A stretch of DNA of 64,000 nt from Bradyrhizobium yuanmingense (GCF_029167105.1 NZ_JARFML010000032.1:26840-90839); one strand, 5' to 3'; shown: positions 47,969 through 57,311, counted from the stretch's first letter. Numbers and translations are program-made. The notes: generated from the sequence alone by a model not told the origin.

Positions 47969-49765
47969 TTAGCCGCCCTTGCCGTCGTCCTTCTTCTTTT
48001 CGGCCTGCGCCGCAGAAGAGTTCGAATTGTCGTCGGGAAGGCCGTTGGCGATCTTGGCCTCGATCTTCGGCAGCTCTTCCGGCTCGGGCTTGAGATCGCG
48101 CGCATGCGACCACTGGAATTTTGCCTCCAGCGTTCGGCCGACGCGCCAATAGGCGTCGCCAAGGTGGTCGTTGATGGTGGGATCCTCGGGCTTGAGATCG
48201 ATCGCGCGCTCGAGGTTCTTCACCGCCTCCTCGAAATTGCCGATGCGGTAATAGGCCCAGCCGAGGGAATCGACGATGTAGCCGTCGTCGGGACGCTGCT
48301 CGACGGCCCGCTTGATCATCTTCATGCCTTCGTCGAGATTCACGCCCTGGTCGATCCAGGAATAGCCGAGATAGTTGAGGACGTGCGGCTGATCGGGCTG
48401 CAGCTCCAGCGCCTTCTTCATGTCGGCCTCGGCCTTGGCCCACTGCTTGGAGCGCTCCTGGCAGATGCCGCGATAATAGTACCAGACGCTGTTGGCCTTG
48501 TCGTTGCCGGGCGGCAGCACCTCGATGCCTCGTGAATAGGTCGCGCCACAATCGCCGAACCGCTTGCGGCCGCGCTCGATGTTGCCGAGCGCCATGATGG
48601 CTTCGAGGTCCTTGGGATCCTCCGAGGTGACGCCCTTGAGGATCTTGATCGCCTCGTCGGTGCGGTCGGCGGAATCGAGATCGATGGCGAGCTGAATCTG
48701 CGCGTTGCGCTTGAGCGGCGAGTTGGCGGGCACGCGCTCGTAGACCTTGATCGCCATCTTCGGCCGCTTGACCGATTCGTAGAGATCGGCGAGCGATAGC
48801 AGTGCCAGCGGATGCGTCGGCTGCAGGTAGAGCGAGAGCTGGAGATAGACCAGCGCCAGATCCTCGCCACCGCGGCGGGTCAGCGTCGCGCCGATGCCGT
48901 AGAGCGCTTCGGCGGCGCCAGCCTGCGCGGAATCGACCAGCGGCGGCATCTTCTTGCCGGCCTTGGTCTCGCGCAGGCCTTCCTGGATCAGCGGATGGCG
49001 TGCCAGCTTCTTGTCAAAGGCCAGGTAGATATTGGTGGCCGCGGCGGAATCCTTGTTGCGCGACAGCCAGCGCGCATAGGCCTCGGTCACGCGCAGCATG
49101 GAATCGTCGAGCTTGTAGGCGCGCTCGAAGCGCGCGCCAGCGTCCTTCTCCTTGCCGGAGAGCTCCAGGATCATGCCGGTGTGGAGATCCTTGAACAGCG
49201 GATACCATTCCGGACCTGTCAGCTTGTCGATGGTGGCGACACCACCCTTGGCATCGCCCGCACCATAGGCGGCCCAGCCCGACAGCAGCGTGGCGACGAG
49301 ATCGGTGATCGGACCACGGATCGACTGGTTGATGTTGGTCTGCGCCGCGACGTACTTCTTCAGCTTGAGATCGTGCACGCCGACGACGAGACGGGCGACG
49401 CGGTTGGTCTTGTCGATGGTGAGGATGCGCTCGGCGAGCTTGACCGCCTCCTCGATGTCGCCGTCGGCGACCGACGAGATGAAGGCACGGTCGAGCAGTT
49501 CATTGTTCTTGGGATCGGTGCGGAGCGCCGAACGGTAGAATGCGGCGGCCGAGGCCGCGTCGCGCTCGACGCTGGCGTGGCGGGCGGCGAGATAGCTGCC
49601 GGCGCCGGTGAGCGACTTCAGATCGTTTCGCGTCGGAAACTGCGCCGCCGTGTTCTCCGGATGATCCGGCGTCTGCGCCAGGACCGCGCCGGGGACCGTC
49701 GCGATCGCGGTGCCCATGAGGGCGATGGCGGCAGCAGTCCAGCGGTTGAAACGATTTGAAAACAT
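47969..49765 (-). CDS. Exported tetratricopeptide repeat protein
   Basis: 598 residues from the ATG at 49765, which places a signal peptide (AAAIALMGTAIATVPGAVLAQ). The rest is a long run of TPR helices with a clear C-terminal block: AEADMKKALELQPDQPHVLN, EQRPDDGYIVDSLGWAYYRI, NLERAIDLKPEDPTINDHLG. The tail is polar (AAQAEKKKDDGKGG). It is a periplasmic or outer-membrane scaffold by inference. The ETF-QO gene lies 291 bp upstream. Confidence 0.87.
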   Translation of the reverse strand: MFSNRFNRWTAAAIALMGTAIATVPGAVLAQTPDHPENTAAQFPTRNDLKSLTGAGSYLAARHASVERDAASAAAFYRSALRTDPKNNELLDRAFISSVADGDIEEAVKLAERILTIDKTNRVARLVVGVHDLKLKKYVAAQTNINQSIRGPITDLVATLLSGWAAYGAGDAKGGVATIDKLTGPEWYPLFKDLHTGMILELSGKEKDAGARFERAYKLDDSMLRVTEAYARWLSRNKDSAAATNIYLAFDKKLARHPLIQEGLRETKAGKKMPPLVDSAQAGAAEALYGIGATLTRRGGEDLALVYLQLSLYLQPTHPLALLSLADLYESVKRPKMAIKVYERVPANSPLKRNAQIQLAIDLDSADRTDEAIKILKGVTSEDPKDLEAIMALGNIERGRKRFGDCGATYSRGIEVLPPGNDKANSVWYYYRGICQERSKQWAKAEADMKKALELQPDQPHVLNYLGYSWIDQGVNLDEGMKMIKRAVEQRPDDGYIVDSLGWAYYRIGNFEEAVKNLERAIDLKPEDPTINDHLGDAYWRVGRTLEAKFQWSHARDLKPEPEELPKIEAKIANGLPDDNSNSSAAQAEKKKDDGKGG

Positions 49766-50056
49766 CAGGGCTCGCCTTGAGTTGGTGGTGCCTGGGTTTG
49801 CAGCAGAAGGCCGTATCGCAAGCGAACGCAGCCGGTGACATCCGGGCCCGGAACCGTCAGGCCGACAATGCCGCTTTTGGCGCTTCGCCGCAAGGATTCG
49901 GACCCGAGAAGATCCCCTCCGCACGCCCAAACCCGCCCATTGAAACCGCGCCAGCGCCCCAAGACGCCGCCACTATGGCCTTATCGTGGCCGCGGCGGGT
50001 CGCCGCAGCCTCGTCCTCACGGGAACGTGCGCCTGGTCACCCGTGCGATGCGCCCC
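49766..50056. other. Intergenic region with no recognised gene
   Basis: About 290 bases between the TPR gene start and the ETF-QO stop. It probably holds the TPR promoter. I see no repeat, hairpin or small gene with a ribosome site. Confidence 0.5.
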
Positions 50057-51718
50057 TCACATCGCCTCGTAGTTCGGGCCGCCGCCGCCCTCCGGGGGAA
50101 CCCAGGTGATGTTGCCGTTGGGATCCTTCACGTCGCAGGTCTTGCAGTGGACGCAGTTCTGGGCGTTGATCTGGAAGCGCGGGCCGGAGCCCTCCTCGAT
50201 CCATTCATAGACGCCAGCCGGGCAATAGCGGTTCGAGGGGCCGGCATAGACGTCGTGCTCGGACGTCTTCTGAAGGTTCATGTCGGTGACCTTCAGATGG
50301 ATCGGCTGGTCCTCCTCGTGATTGGTGTTGGACAAAAACACCGAGGACAGCTTGTCGAACGTGATCTTGCCGTCGGGCTTCGGGTAGTTCCTGGGCGCGT
50401 GGCCCTTGGCCGAATCGAGCGTGGCGCGGTCAGGCTTGACGTGAGACTGGGTGCCAAACAGTGAGGCGCCGAACAGCGTATTGCACCACATGTCGAAGCC
50501 GCCCAGCGCGACGCCGAGCACGGTGCCGAACTTCGACCACAATGGCTTGACGTTGCGGACCAGGAACAGGTCCTTGCCGACCGATGAGGAGCGCCAGGCG
50601 TTCTCGTATTCGACGAGCTCGTCATTGGCGCGGTCGGCGGCGAGCGCGGCCGCAGCGTGTTCGGCAGCCAACATGCCGGTGCCCATCGCATTGTGCACGC
50701 CCTTGATGCGCGGCACGTTGACGAAGCCGGCCGCGCAGCCGATCAGCGCGCCGCCGGGGAAGCTCAGCTTCGGCACCGACTGATAGCCGCCCTCGGTGAT
50801 GGCGCGCGCGCCGTAAGCGAGCCGCTTGGCGCCTTCGAAGGTGCCGCGGATCGAGGGATGGGTCTTGAAGCGCTGGAATTCGTCAAACGGGGACAGATAG
50901 GGATCGTCGTAGTTCAGATGCACGACGAAGCCGACGGCGACGAGATTGTCGTCGTAGTGATAAAGGAACGAGCCGCCACCGGTCTTGAGGTCAAGCGGCC
51001 AGCCGAATGAATGCTGGATCAAGCCCTTCTGGTGCTTGGCGGGATCGATCTGCCAGACCTCCTTGAGGCCGATGCCGAATTTCGGCGGCTCGCTCTTGGC
51101 GTCGAGCGCGAACTTGTTGATCAGCTGCTTGGTCAGGCTGCCGCGGGCGCCTTCGGCGAACAGCGTGTACTTGCCGAGCAATTCCATGCCGCGGGTGAAG
51201 GAATCCTTCGGCTTGCCGTCGCGGCCGATGCCCATGTCGCCGGTGGCGATACCCTTGACGTTACCCGCCTCGTCGTAAAGCACTTCCGCCGCCGCAAAGC
51301 CCGGATAGATCTCGACGCCAAGCGCCTCGGCCTTGCGCGCCAGCCAGCGGCAGACATTGCCGAGCGAGCCGATGTAGCAGTGATGATTGTCCATCAGCGG
51401 CGGCATCATGAAATTCGGCAGCTTGATCGCGCCGCCACCGGTCATCCAGTAGAAGCGGTCGTCCTTGACCTGCGTCTTCAGCGGGCAGTCGGCATCCTCG
51501 CGCCAGTCCGGGATCAGCTTGTCGAGGCCCGCGGGATCGATCACGGCGCCCGAGAGGATGTGCGCACCAACCTCGGAGCCCTTCTCCACCACGACGACGT
51601 TGAGCTCGGCGTTGAGCTGCTTGAGCCGGATCGCGGCCGACAGACCCGACGGGCCGGCGCCAACGATGACGACGTCGAATTCCATGGATTCGCGCGGGGG
51701 AAGTTCTTCGGTGCTCAT
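50057..51718 (-). CDS. Electron transfer flavoprotein-ubiquinone oxidoreductase
   Basis: 553 residues. Passes electrons from ETF (beta-oxidation, amino-acid oxidation) to ubiquinone at the membrane. FAD motif VVIVGAGPSGLSAAIRLK at the N-terminus, KQLINKF and GFPGGALIG-like segments in the UQ domain, and C-terminal 4Fe-4S ligands: CPAGVYEW and CVHCKTCDVKDP (four Cys). Longer than the nitrogen-fixation FixC. Divergent from the uracil-DNA glycosylase gene. Confidence 0.95.
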   Translation of the reverse strand: MSTEELPPRESMEFDVVIVGAGPSGLSAAIRLKQLNAELNVVVVEKGSEVGAHILSGAVIDPAGLDKLIPDWREDADCPLKTQVKDDRFYWMTGGGAIKLPNFMMPPLMDNHHCYIGSLGNVCRWLARKAEALGVEIYPGFAAAEVLYDEAGNVKGIATGDMGIGRDGKPKDSFTRGMELLGKYTLFAEGARGSLTKQLINKFALDAKSEPPKFGIGLKEVWQIDPAKHQKGLIQHSFGWPLDLKTGGGSFLYHYDDNLVAVGFVVHLNYDDPYLSPFDEFQRFKTHPSIRGTFEGAKRLAYGARAITEGGYQSVPKLSFPGGALIGCAAGFVNVPRIKGVHNAMGTGMLAAEHAAAALAADRANDELVEYENAWRSSSVGKDLFLVRNVKPLWSKFGTVLGVALGGFDMWCNTLFGASLFGTQSHVKPDRATLDSAKGHAPRNYPKPDGKITFDKLSSVFLSNTNHEEDQPIHLKVTDMNLQKTSEHDVYAGPSNRYCPAGVYEWIEEGSGPRFQINAQNCVHCKTCDVKDPNGNITWVPPEGGGGPNYEAM

Positions 51719-51852
51719 TTGATCTCAGCCCTTGAGACGGTCCTCGGTCGTTTGCGCCCTCTTGTTTCCGATTTTTCCGGGTAGGACAACCTCGGAATCG
51801 CGTTCCGCCGGGATGCAAGGCCGTCCAAGGTGATATAAAAGTCAGACTTTCC

Positions 51853-52668
51853 ATGATCCCCGAACCCGCACCCACCGTCCGAGAGCTGCTCGCCTTCTAT
51901 CTGGAGGCCGGTGTCGACTGCGCGCTCGCGGAGGAACCGATAGACCGCCTGGCGGAAATCGATGCGCCGCCACCCAGCCAGCGCGCGGCCCCGCCAGCCG
52001 ATGCGCCGCGCCCGGTCGCCGCGCCCGCGGTCATGCGCGGCGAGGCCGCGCCTGCACCGGACGTCGCCATCGCCTCGGCACGCGAGGCCGCGCGCACCGC
52101 GCCGACCCTGGAGGCGCTGCGCGAGCTGATGCAGAACTTCGATGGCTGCGCGTTGAAGCACACCGCGACGCGGCTGGTGTTTGCCGACGGCAACCCGCAG
52201 GCGCGCATCATGTTCGTCGGCGAGGCGCCGGGCCGCGACGAGGACATCGAGGGACTGCCTTTCGTCGGGCGCAGCGGCAAGCTGCTGGATCTGATGATCG
52301 GAGCCATCGGCCTCAACCGCACCACTTCCTACATCGCCAACGTCATTCCCTGGCGGCCGCCCGGCAACCGCACGCCGACGCCGCAGGAGACGCAAATCTG
52401 CCTGCCCTTCATCCAGCGCCAGATCGAGCTGGTGAACCCCGACGTGCTGGTGACGCTGGGCAATCCCTCGACACAGACGCTGCTGGGAACGCGCGAAGGC
52501 ATCATGCGCACGCGCGGGCGCTGGTTCGACTACGACACCGGCCAGCGGGTGATCCGCGCGCTGCCGACGTTTCACCCCGCCTACCTCTTGCGCTCGCCGG
52601 CCTACAAGCGGCTGGCCTGGCAGGATCTGCGGGCGATCGCGAAGGTGCTGGCGCAGGGCGCCGTGTAA
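51853..52668 (+). CDS. Family-4-like uracil-DNA glycosylase with incomplete Fe-S ligands
   Basis: 271 residues. Removes uracil from DNA. A Pro/Ala-rich N-terminal region (about 90 residues) precedes the core: GEAPGRDEDIEGLPFVGRSG (motif A) and the later TFHPAYLLRSP (motif B). In family 4 enzymes four Cys hold a 4Fe-4S cluster. Here the pair CxxC reads FDGC (first Cys is Phe), KCRPP reads PWRPP (third Cys is Trp), and only the Cys in DGC and QICLPF remain. So the cluster is probably absent or altered. No UdgX KRRIH insert. Confidence 0.88.
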   Translation: MIPEPAPTVRELLAFYLEAGVDCALAEEPIDRLAEIDAPPPSQRAAPPADAPRPVAAPAVMRGEAAPAPDVAIASAREAARTAPTLEALRELMQNFDGCALKHTATRLVFADGNPQARIMFVGEAPGRDEDIEGLPFVGRSGKLLDLMIGAIGLNRTTSYIANVIPWRPPGNRTPTPQETQICLPFIQRQIELVNPDVLVTLGNPSTQTLLGTREGIMRTRGRWFDYDTGQRVIRALPTFHPAYLLRSPAYKRLAWQDLRAIAKVLAQGAV

Positions 52669-52680
52669 CGACACCCACGC

Positions 52681-52806
52681 CGTCATTCCGGGGCTCGCGG
52701 AGCGAGAGCCATGGTGCGCAATTGCGCACCTGAGAATCCATCGAGCGGCAGAGTTGGTGGATGAATGGATTCCGGTCTCGCGGCTTCGCCGCGCCCCGGA
52801 ATGACA
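52681..52806. repeat. Full palindromic repeat (CGTCATTCCGGGG type), diverged
   Basis: CGTCATTCCGGGGCTCGCGG at the left end and GCGCCCCGGAATGACA at the right end, with internal GGTGCGCAATTGCGCACC, a separate perfect palindrome. Confidence 0.85.
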
Positions 52807-52811
52807 CCTAC

Positions 52812-54320
52812 CTACGTCCCCTTCGGCCGCACGATGGCCCAGCCGATGCGCAACAGCTGCTGGCGGCCGGTCACCAGCCATTCGAAGGCGCGCGGCACTT
52901 CCGGCACGATGCCCGGGAAGCGCTGGAGGATCTCCGGCGGCGGGGTGCCGGCAGTATCGGAAGCGCGCCAGACCACGACGCCGCCGGTCTCGCTGAACTT
53001 GGTCTGGCTCATCCACGGCGTCCGCGCCGGGGCGGCGTCGATGAACAGATGTGGCCGGCCGGAATGCAGCGCGATCAGGCTAGCGAGCTGGGTCTCGCCG
53101 GCGACGGCGCGCAGGCGATGGTTGGTGCGGCGGGCGAAGCTCTCGTCGAAGAAGTCCGAGATCGCGCGCGCCGGCATCGAGGTCGCAATTTCGCTAGTGC
53201 CCGTCCAAGGCAGAAACAGGACGGCGAGCACCACTCCGGCGGCGGGCGCGGCGACGGCGGCGGCCCAGACCATGCGCAGCATGCGCGCGCGGCGCATCGC
53301 AATGAGATCGCCGGCCGCGACGACCACGGCAAGCCCCGACATGATCAGCACGACGCCGGGGCCGCCGACCACGGAATCGAGCCCGAGCAGCCCGGAAATC
53401 AGCACCGCGCCGAGCGGCAGAGCGAACGCGAAGAAATAGACGAAGTTGCGCGCGAGCGGCGCGACCGGCGGGCGGTAGATGATCGGCGGCTCCTCGCCCT
53501 TGCCGGCGAACATTCCGGTGTTGAGAAAGGTCAGCGCCGGGATCGCAGCCGCCCCGAGCACGAGCCCGCCGAGCAGCCAGACCGCATGCAGCGCGCGGGC
53601 GTCGAGCTCGGCGACTGGCGGCAAGGCCGGCAGCGTCAGCGTCTCGGCCCGCATCAGAAAGACCGCATAGGGCAGCGCCAGCACGGCGACGACGATCAGC
53701 GCGAACAGCGGATCGACTCCGCGCAGCGTCCGGCGCCCGCCGGCGGTCGAGACCGCGAAGACGACGATCAGCAACAACAGGAAGATCGCGGCGGGCGTCG
53801 TCAGCAGCAGGAGGCCGGCTTCGATCGACCAGGCGAACCAGGCATTGCCTCGGCGCTGGCCGATGATCTGCCAGGAGTGCAGCAGCAAGAGCGCCCAGAG
53901 CGGCCGCGCCAGGATCAGCGGGCCGAAGTCCAGCGCCGAGGAGGAGAAGGCCAACACCGTCATGGTCAGGAGCACGGCGAGCACCGCCTGCTGCGAGCCA
54001 ACGACGGCACGGGAAAGATGATAGAGCGCGATGAAGGTCGCGATCTCGCAGAGCTGGGCGAGCACATAGACGCCGAGCATGTGGCCGCCGGCGGCGCGAT
54101 AGGCGATGTCGGCGAGCCAGATGGCAAGCGGCGGGCCGAGATCGGTGCCGACCTGGTATTCCCTGCCGAAGGCCAGAAGGGTCGCGAGATTGCCGGGCGG
54201 GCTGCGGTAGAACACCAGCGCCACGAACAGCCACATCGCGGCCTGCAGCAGCACGGCAATCCAAACGATCAGCCGCGGCCGGGCGCGAATGAGCTCGATG
54301 ACCAGGGAGGTAAACCGCAT
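52812..54320 (-). CDS. GT-C type membrane glycosyltransferase-like protein (GT39/ArnT family)
   Basis: 502 residues, about ten hydrophobic helices and a C-terminal soluble domain. In the first periplasmic loop GREYQVGTDLGPPLAIWLAD carries the Asp and Pro-Leu features of GT39/ArnT-like polyprenyl-phosphate-sugar transferases. It probably adds a sugar to a lipid or wall polymer outside the membrane. No partner genes for the sugar donor are adjacent. Flanked by dispersed repeats on both sides. Confidence 0.78.
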   Translation of the reverse strand: MRFTSLVIELIRARPRLIVWIAVLLQAAMWLFVALVFYRSPPGNLATLLAFGREYQVGTDLGPPLAIWLADIAYRAAGGHMLGVYVLAQLCEIATFIALYHLSRAVVGSQQAVLAVLLTMTVLAFSSSALDFGPLILARPLWALLLLHSWQIIGQRRGNAWFAWSIEAGLLLLTTPAAIFLLLLIVVFAVSTAGGRRTLRGVDPLFALIVVAVLALPYAVFLMRAETLTLPALPPVAELDARALHAVWLLGGLVLGAAAIPALTFLNTGMFAGKGEEPPIIYRPPVAPLARNFVYFFAFALPLGAVLISGLLGLDSVVGGPGVVLIMSGLAVVVAAGDLIAMRRARMLRMVWAAAVAAPAAGVVLAVLFLPWTGTSEIATSMPARAISDFFDESFARRTNHRLRAVAGETQLASLIALHSGRPHLFIDAAPARTPWMSQTKFSETGGVVVWRASDTAGTPPPEILQRFPGIVPEVPRAFEWLVTGRQQLLRIGWAIVRPKGT

Positions 54321-54418
54321 GCAACGTCCGAAGGTGCAGCCAACCCGTCCAGCCGGCCCTATTCGCTCACGTCTGTTTTGATAAAGGGCGCTGCGCGTCG
54401 TGGCAACTTCGGTCTGCT

Positions 54419-54497
54419 CGTCATGCCCGCGCTTGTCCCGCCTGCGCGGCCGAAGCCGCTTCGGCGAGGCGAAGCCGGGTCAAGCCCGGCCATGACG
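54419..54497. repeat. Palindromic repeat (CGTCATGCCCG type)
   Basis: CGTCATGCCCGCG at one end and CCGGCCATGACG at the other, internal arms GGCCGAAGCCGC and GCGAAGCC. It lies in the spacer between the GT39-like and rnhB genes. Confidence 0.75.
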
Positions 54498-54521
54498 GAT
54501 GGGAAGGCTGTAAGAGGATCG

Positions 54522-55379
54522 CTAGAGATTTACGGAAGCGTCGATCTCGACGCTCGCCTCCACCTGCACCTCGACCTCGGTCACAGAGAACAGGTCCTGC
54601 ACCGGCTCGACGGTCCAGGGCATGTGCTTGGCGCGGGCGGCGGCGACGGGGGCGAAGAAGCTGCGGTGGTGGATGGAAGGGCCGAGACGATCGAGCGCGT
54701 CGAGATGCTCGGGGACGGCGTAGCCCTTGTGCTGCTCGAAACCGTAGCCCGGGCAGTCCTGCGCCAGCGCGCACATCAGCCGGTCGCGGGTGACCTTGGC
54801 GACGATGGAGGCCGCGGCGATCGACAGCACGATACCGTCGCCGCCGATCACCGCCTCGCAATCGCATGCGGTATCGAGCCGGTCGCGGCCGTCGACGAAG
54901 ACGTGCCTGGGCGCCTCGGGCAGGGCCATCACGGCGCGCTTCAGCGCCCACAGCGAGGCGCGCAGGATGTTGTCGCGGTCGATTCGCGCGGGCGAGGCGA
55001 CGGCGACCGAGACCTGCGCGGTGGCGCAGATCTTGTCGAACAGCTTTTCGCGCTCCTCGGCGGTCAGGCGCTTGGAATCGTCGATGCCGCGCGGAATGCG
55101 GTCGGGATCGAGAATCACCGCGGCGGCCACTACGGGACCTGCGAGCGGGCCGCGGCCGGCCTCGTCGCAGCCCGCGACCGGCCAGACGCCGCGCTTGATC
55201 AGCGCGCGCTCACGGCGGAAGCTCGGGGGAGCAACGGCGATGATGCCCTTCCTGCCGGCAGGAACCTTCGCAACATCGGCCGCAGAGATCTTTGCCGCCT
55301 TGATGGGCGCAGCCTTCTTCGCGGCCGCTTTCTTCGGCGCGGCCTTGGCTGAGGTCTTGGCGGAGGGGTCCCGAATCAT
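54522..55379 (-). CDS. rnhB: Ribonuclease HII with Lys/Ala-rich N-terminal tail
   Basis: 285 residues. Removes RNA from RNA-DNA hybrids and single ribonucleotides. Catalytic Asp72 and Glu73 lie in GCDEAGRGPLAG, DSKRLTAEERE follows, and the Asp of VFVDGRDRL completes the site. The first ~50 residues (SAKTSAKAAPKKAAAKKAAP) are Lys/Ala-rich and not part of normal RNase HII; the C-terminus has an extra VEVQVEASVEIDASV segment. The start is uncertain because no ribosome site precedes the ATG. Confidence 0.93.
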   Translation of the reverse strand: MIRDPSAKTSAKAAPKKAAAKKAAPIKAAKISAADVAKVPAGRKGIIAVAPPSFRRERALIKRGVWPVAGCDEAGRGPLAGPVVAAAVILDPDRIPRGIDDSKRLTAEEREKLFDKICATAQVSVAVASPARIDRDNILRASLWALKRAVMALPEAPRHVFVDGRDRLDTACDCEAVIGGDGIVLSIAAASIVAKVTRDRLMCALAQDCPGYGFEQHKGYAVPEHLDALDRLGPSIHHRSFFAPVAAARAKHMPWTVEPVQDLFSVTEVEVQVEASVEIDASVNL

Positions 55380-55454
55380 GCACGGGATCGTGCGCAAGCG
55401 GCGGTGCCGGCGCAACCCGGAACCCGGGATATTCCCGTTATTCAGGCCGCCCGC

Positions 55455-55913
55455 CTACTCCGCCAGATGCACCCGCCGGTCATCGCCCACCTCGATTCCC
55501 GGCGCGACCACGACTTCCCAGACATGTGCATCGGGATCGGCGAAATAGCCGCAATAGCCACCACCGTAATCGGTCGCGTGCGCCGCTTTCAGCAAGGTGG
55601 CCCCCTTCTGGACGGCGAAGGCCAGCACCTCCTCGACCTCCTCGCGGGTCGCGCAATTCCAGGCGAGCGTCATGCCGCGAAACGTCGTGGGCCTCGGCTG
55701 GTCCTCCAAGGATGCGTCCGCCGCGAGCCGATCCCAGTGATAAAGGGCGAGCACCGGACCGCCGGTATCGTAGAACGCAACCGCCTCGCCGGTCGCCTTC
55801 AGCCGACGCGAGAAACCGAGCGCGTCGTAGAAGGCGATGCTCGCGCGGATGTCGTTGACACCGAGCGTGATGACCGTCAGCCGCGGCACCGGCGCGGCGA
55901 GTTCCTTAAGCAT
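55455..55913 (-). CDS. VOC (glyoxalase/bleomycin resistance) superfamily protein
   Basis: 152 residues, two beta-alpha-beta-beta-beta modules. RLTVITLGVNDIRASIAFYDALG begins the first module; GGYCGYFADPDAHVWEVV ends the second and includes likely metal ligands His and Glu. The family covers isomerases, dioxygenases and antibiotic-binding proteins; no specific activity can be assigned. AGAGG six bases before the ATG at 55913. It lies 24 bp after the radical SAM gene and is probably co-transcribed. Confidence 0.88.
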   Translation of the reverse strand: MLKELAAPVPRLTVITLGVNDIRASIAFYDALGFSRRLKATGEAVAFYDTGGPVLALYHWDRLAADASLEDQPRPTTFRGMTLAWNCATREEVEEVLAFAVQKGATLLKAAHATDYGGGYCGYFADPDAHVWEVVVAPGIEVGDDRRVHLAE

Positions 55914-55937
55914 GCGACACCTCTTGCACCTGTCCGC

Positions 55938-57101
55938 TCAAAACAGGCTGAGCTGATCGCCGTTCCGCTTCGGCCGCGCAAAGTGATCCGTGGTCAGCTT
56001 GGAACGCCGCTTGTTGAGGCCGAGCCTCTCGCAGGCGATCTCGAAGCGGCGGCCGATGGTCCAGGCCATCGGTCCGGTGCCCTTCATCCGCTCGCCCCAT
56101 TTGGCGTCGTAGTCGCGCCCGCCCCGCATGTCGCGGATCAGGGTAAAGACGTGGCGATAGCGGTCCGGATAGTTCGCCATCAGCCATTCGCGGAAGAGAT
56201 CGCGCACCTCCAGCGGCAGCCGCAGCAGCACATAGGCGGCTTCCTTGACGCCCGCATGGGCGGCGGCATCGAGGATGCGCTCGATCTCGGAATCGTTCAG
56301 CGCGGGGATCACGGGCGCGACCATCACCGTGGTGGGAATGCCAGCCTCCGAGAGCGTCTTCAGCGCCTCCAGCCGCTTCGGCGGTGTCGAGGCGCGCGGC
56401 TCCATGGTGCGCGCCAGCTTCGGATCGAGCGATGTCACGGAGATCGCGACCTTGGCGAGGTTGCGCTTGGCCATCCGCTGCAGAATGTCGATGTCGCGGA
56501 GCACCAGGGCCGATTTGGTGACGATGCCGACGGGATGCGAGGTGCGCTCCAGCACTTCCAGAATGCCGCGCATGATTTTGCGCTCGCGCTCGATCGGCTG
56601 GTAGGGATCGGTGTTGGTGCCGATCGCGATCATCCGCGGCTCGTAGCCGGGCGCCGCAAGCTCCTTCTCGAGCAGCGAAGGCGCCTCGGGCTTCACGAAC
56701 AGCTTTGACTCGAAGTCGAGCCCCGGCGACAGGCCGAGATAGGCGTGGGTCGGCCGCGCGAAGCAATAGACGCAGCCGTGCTCGCAGCCGCGATACGGAT
56801 TGATCGAGCGGTCGAAACCGATGTCGGGGGAATCGTTGCGGGTTATCACCTTGCGCGAGGTGTCGATGGCGACACTCGTCTTGAACGGCGGCAGCTCGTC
56901 CAGGCTCTGCCAGCCGTCATCGAAAGCGACGCGCGCCTCGGCCTCGTAGCGGCCGCTGGCATTGGATTGTGCGCCCCGCCCTCGCCTTCGCGCGCGGTCG
57001 ATCGCGATGCCAAGCTCGGGGAAATCTGAAGGCGCACCCGCCGGCTCGGAGGGCGCCGTGACCGGCGGGTGCTTGAGAGCATGAGAGGATGCTGGACTCA
57101 T
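55938..57101 (-). CDS. PA0069-family radical SAM protein
   Basis: 387 residues. The cluster-binding motif is RGCEHGCVYC (CxxxCxxC), followed by SAM-binding IAIGTNTDPYQPIERE and VTKSALVLRDIDIL. The fold is that of the spore photoproduct lyase-like group, but the biological reaction is unknown. The ATG at 57101 is favoured over one 21 bases upstream. It is divergent from xfp, with 210 bp of spacer that holds the FixK-type site. Confidence 0.9.
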   Translation of the reverse strand: MSPASSHALKHPPVTAPSEPAGAPSDFPELGIAIDRARRRGRGAQSNASGRYEAEARVAFDDGWQSLDELPPFKTSVAIDTSRKVITRNDSPDIGFDRSINPYRGCEHGCVYCFARPTHAYLGLSPGLDFESKLFVKPEAPSLLEKELAAPGYEPRMIAIGTNTDPYQPIERERKIMRGILEVLERTSHPVGIVTKSALVLRDIDILQRMAKRNLAKVAISVTSLDPKLARTMEPRASTPPKRLEALKTLSEAGIPTTVMVAPVIPALNDSEIERILDAAAHAGVKEAAYVLLRLPLEVRDLFREWLMANYPDRYRHVFTLIRDMRGGRDYDAKWGERMKGTGPMAWTIGRRFEIACERLGLNKRRSKLTTDHFARPKRNGDQLSLF

Positions 57102-57204
57102 GCAGCCAAGATAGCACGGCACAGGAACAAATCAAGAACACAAACAAAAAACGTGAAAACAACCCCATGCACAGTAGAGCTGCCCAAACTTCGCGCGCCC
57201 GCCT

Positions 57205-57218
57205 TTGACCTCACGCAA
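57205..57218. promoter_or_regulatory. FixK/FNR-type binding site upstream of xfp
   Basis: TTGACCTCACGCAA matches the rhizobial FixK2 consensus TTG(A/C)-N6-(T/G)CAA exactly. It ends 94 bases before the xfp ATG, so with the usual site centre near -41 the transcript would start about 60 bases before the gene. Activation in low oxygen is inferred. Confidence 0.55.
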
Positions 57219-57311
57219 CACGGCCGTCACGACCATCCCGTTTCATGCCCGAAGGATCGATCGCCCCGGAACCGGGTTGGTGACGATCGCGAAGTGAAGG
57301 TCGGCAGGAAC

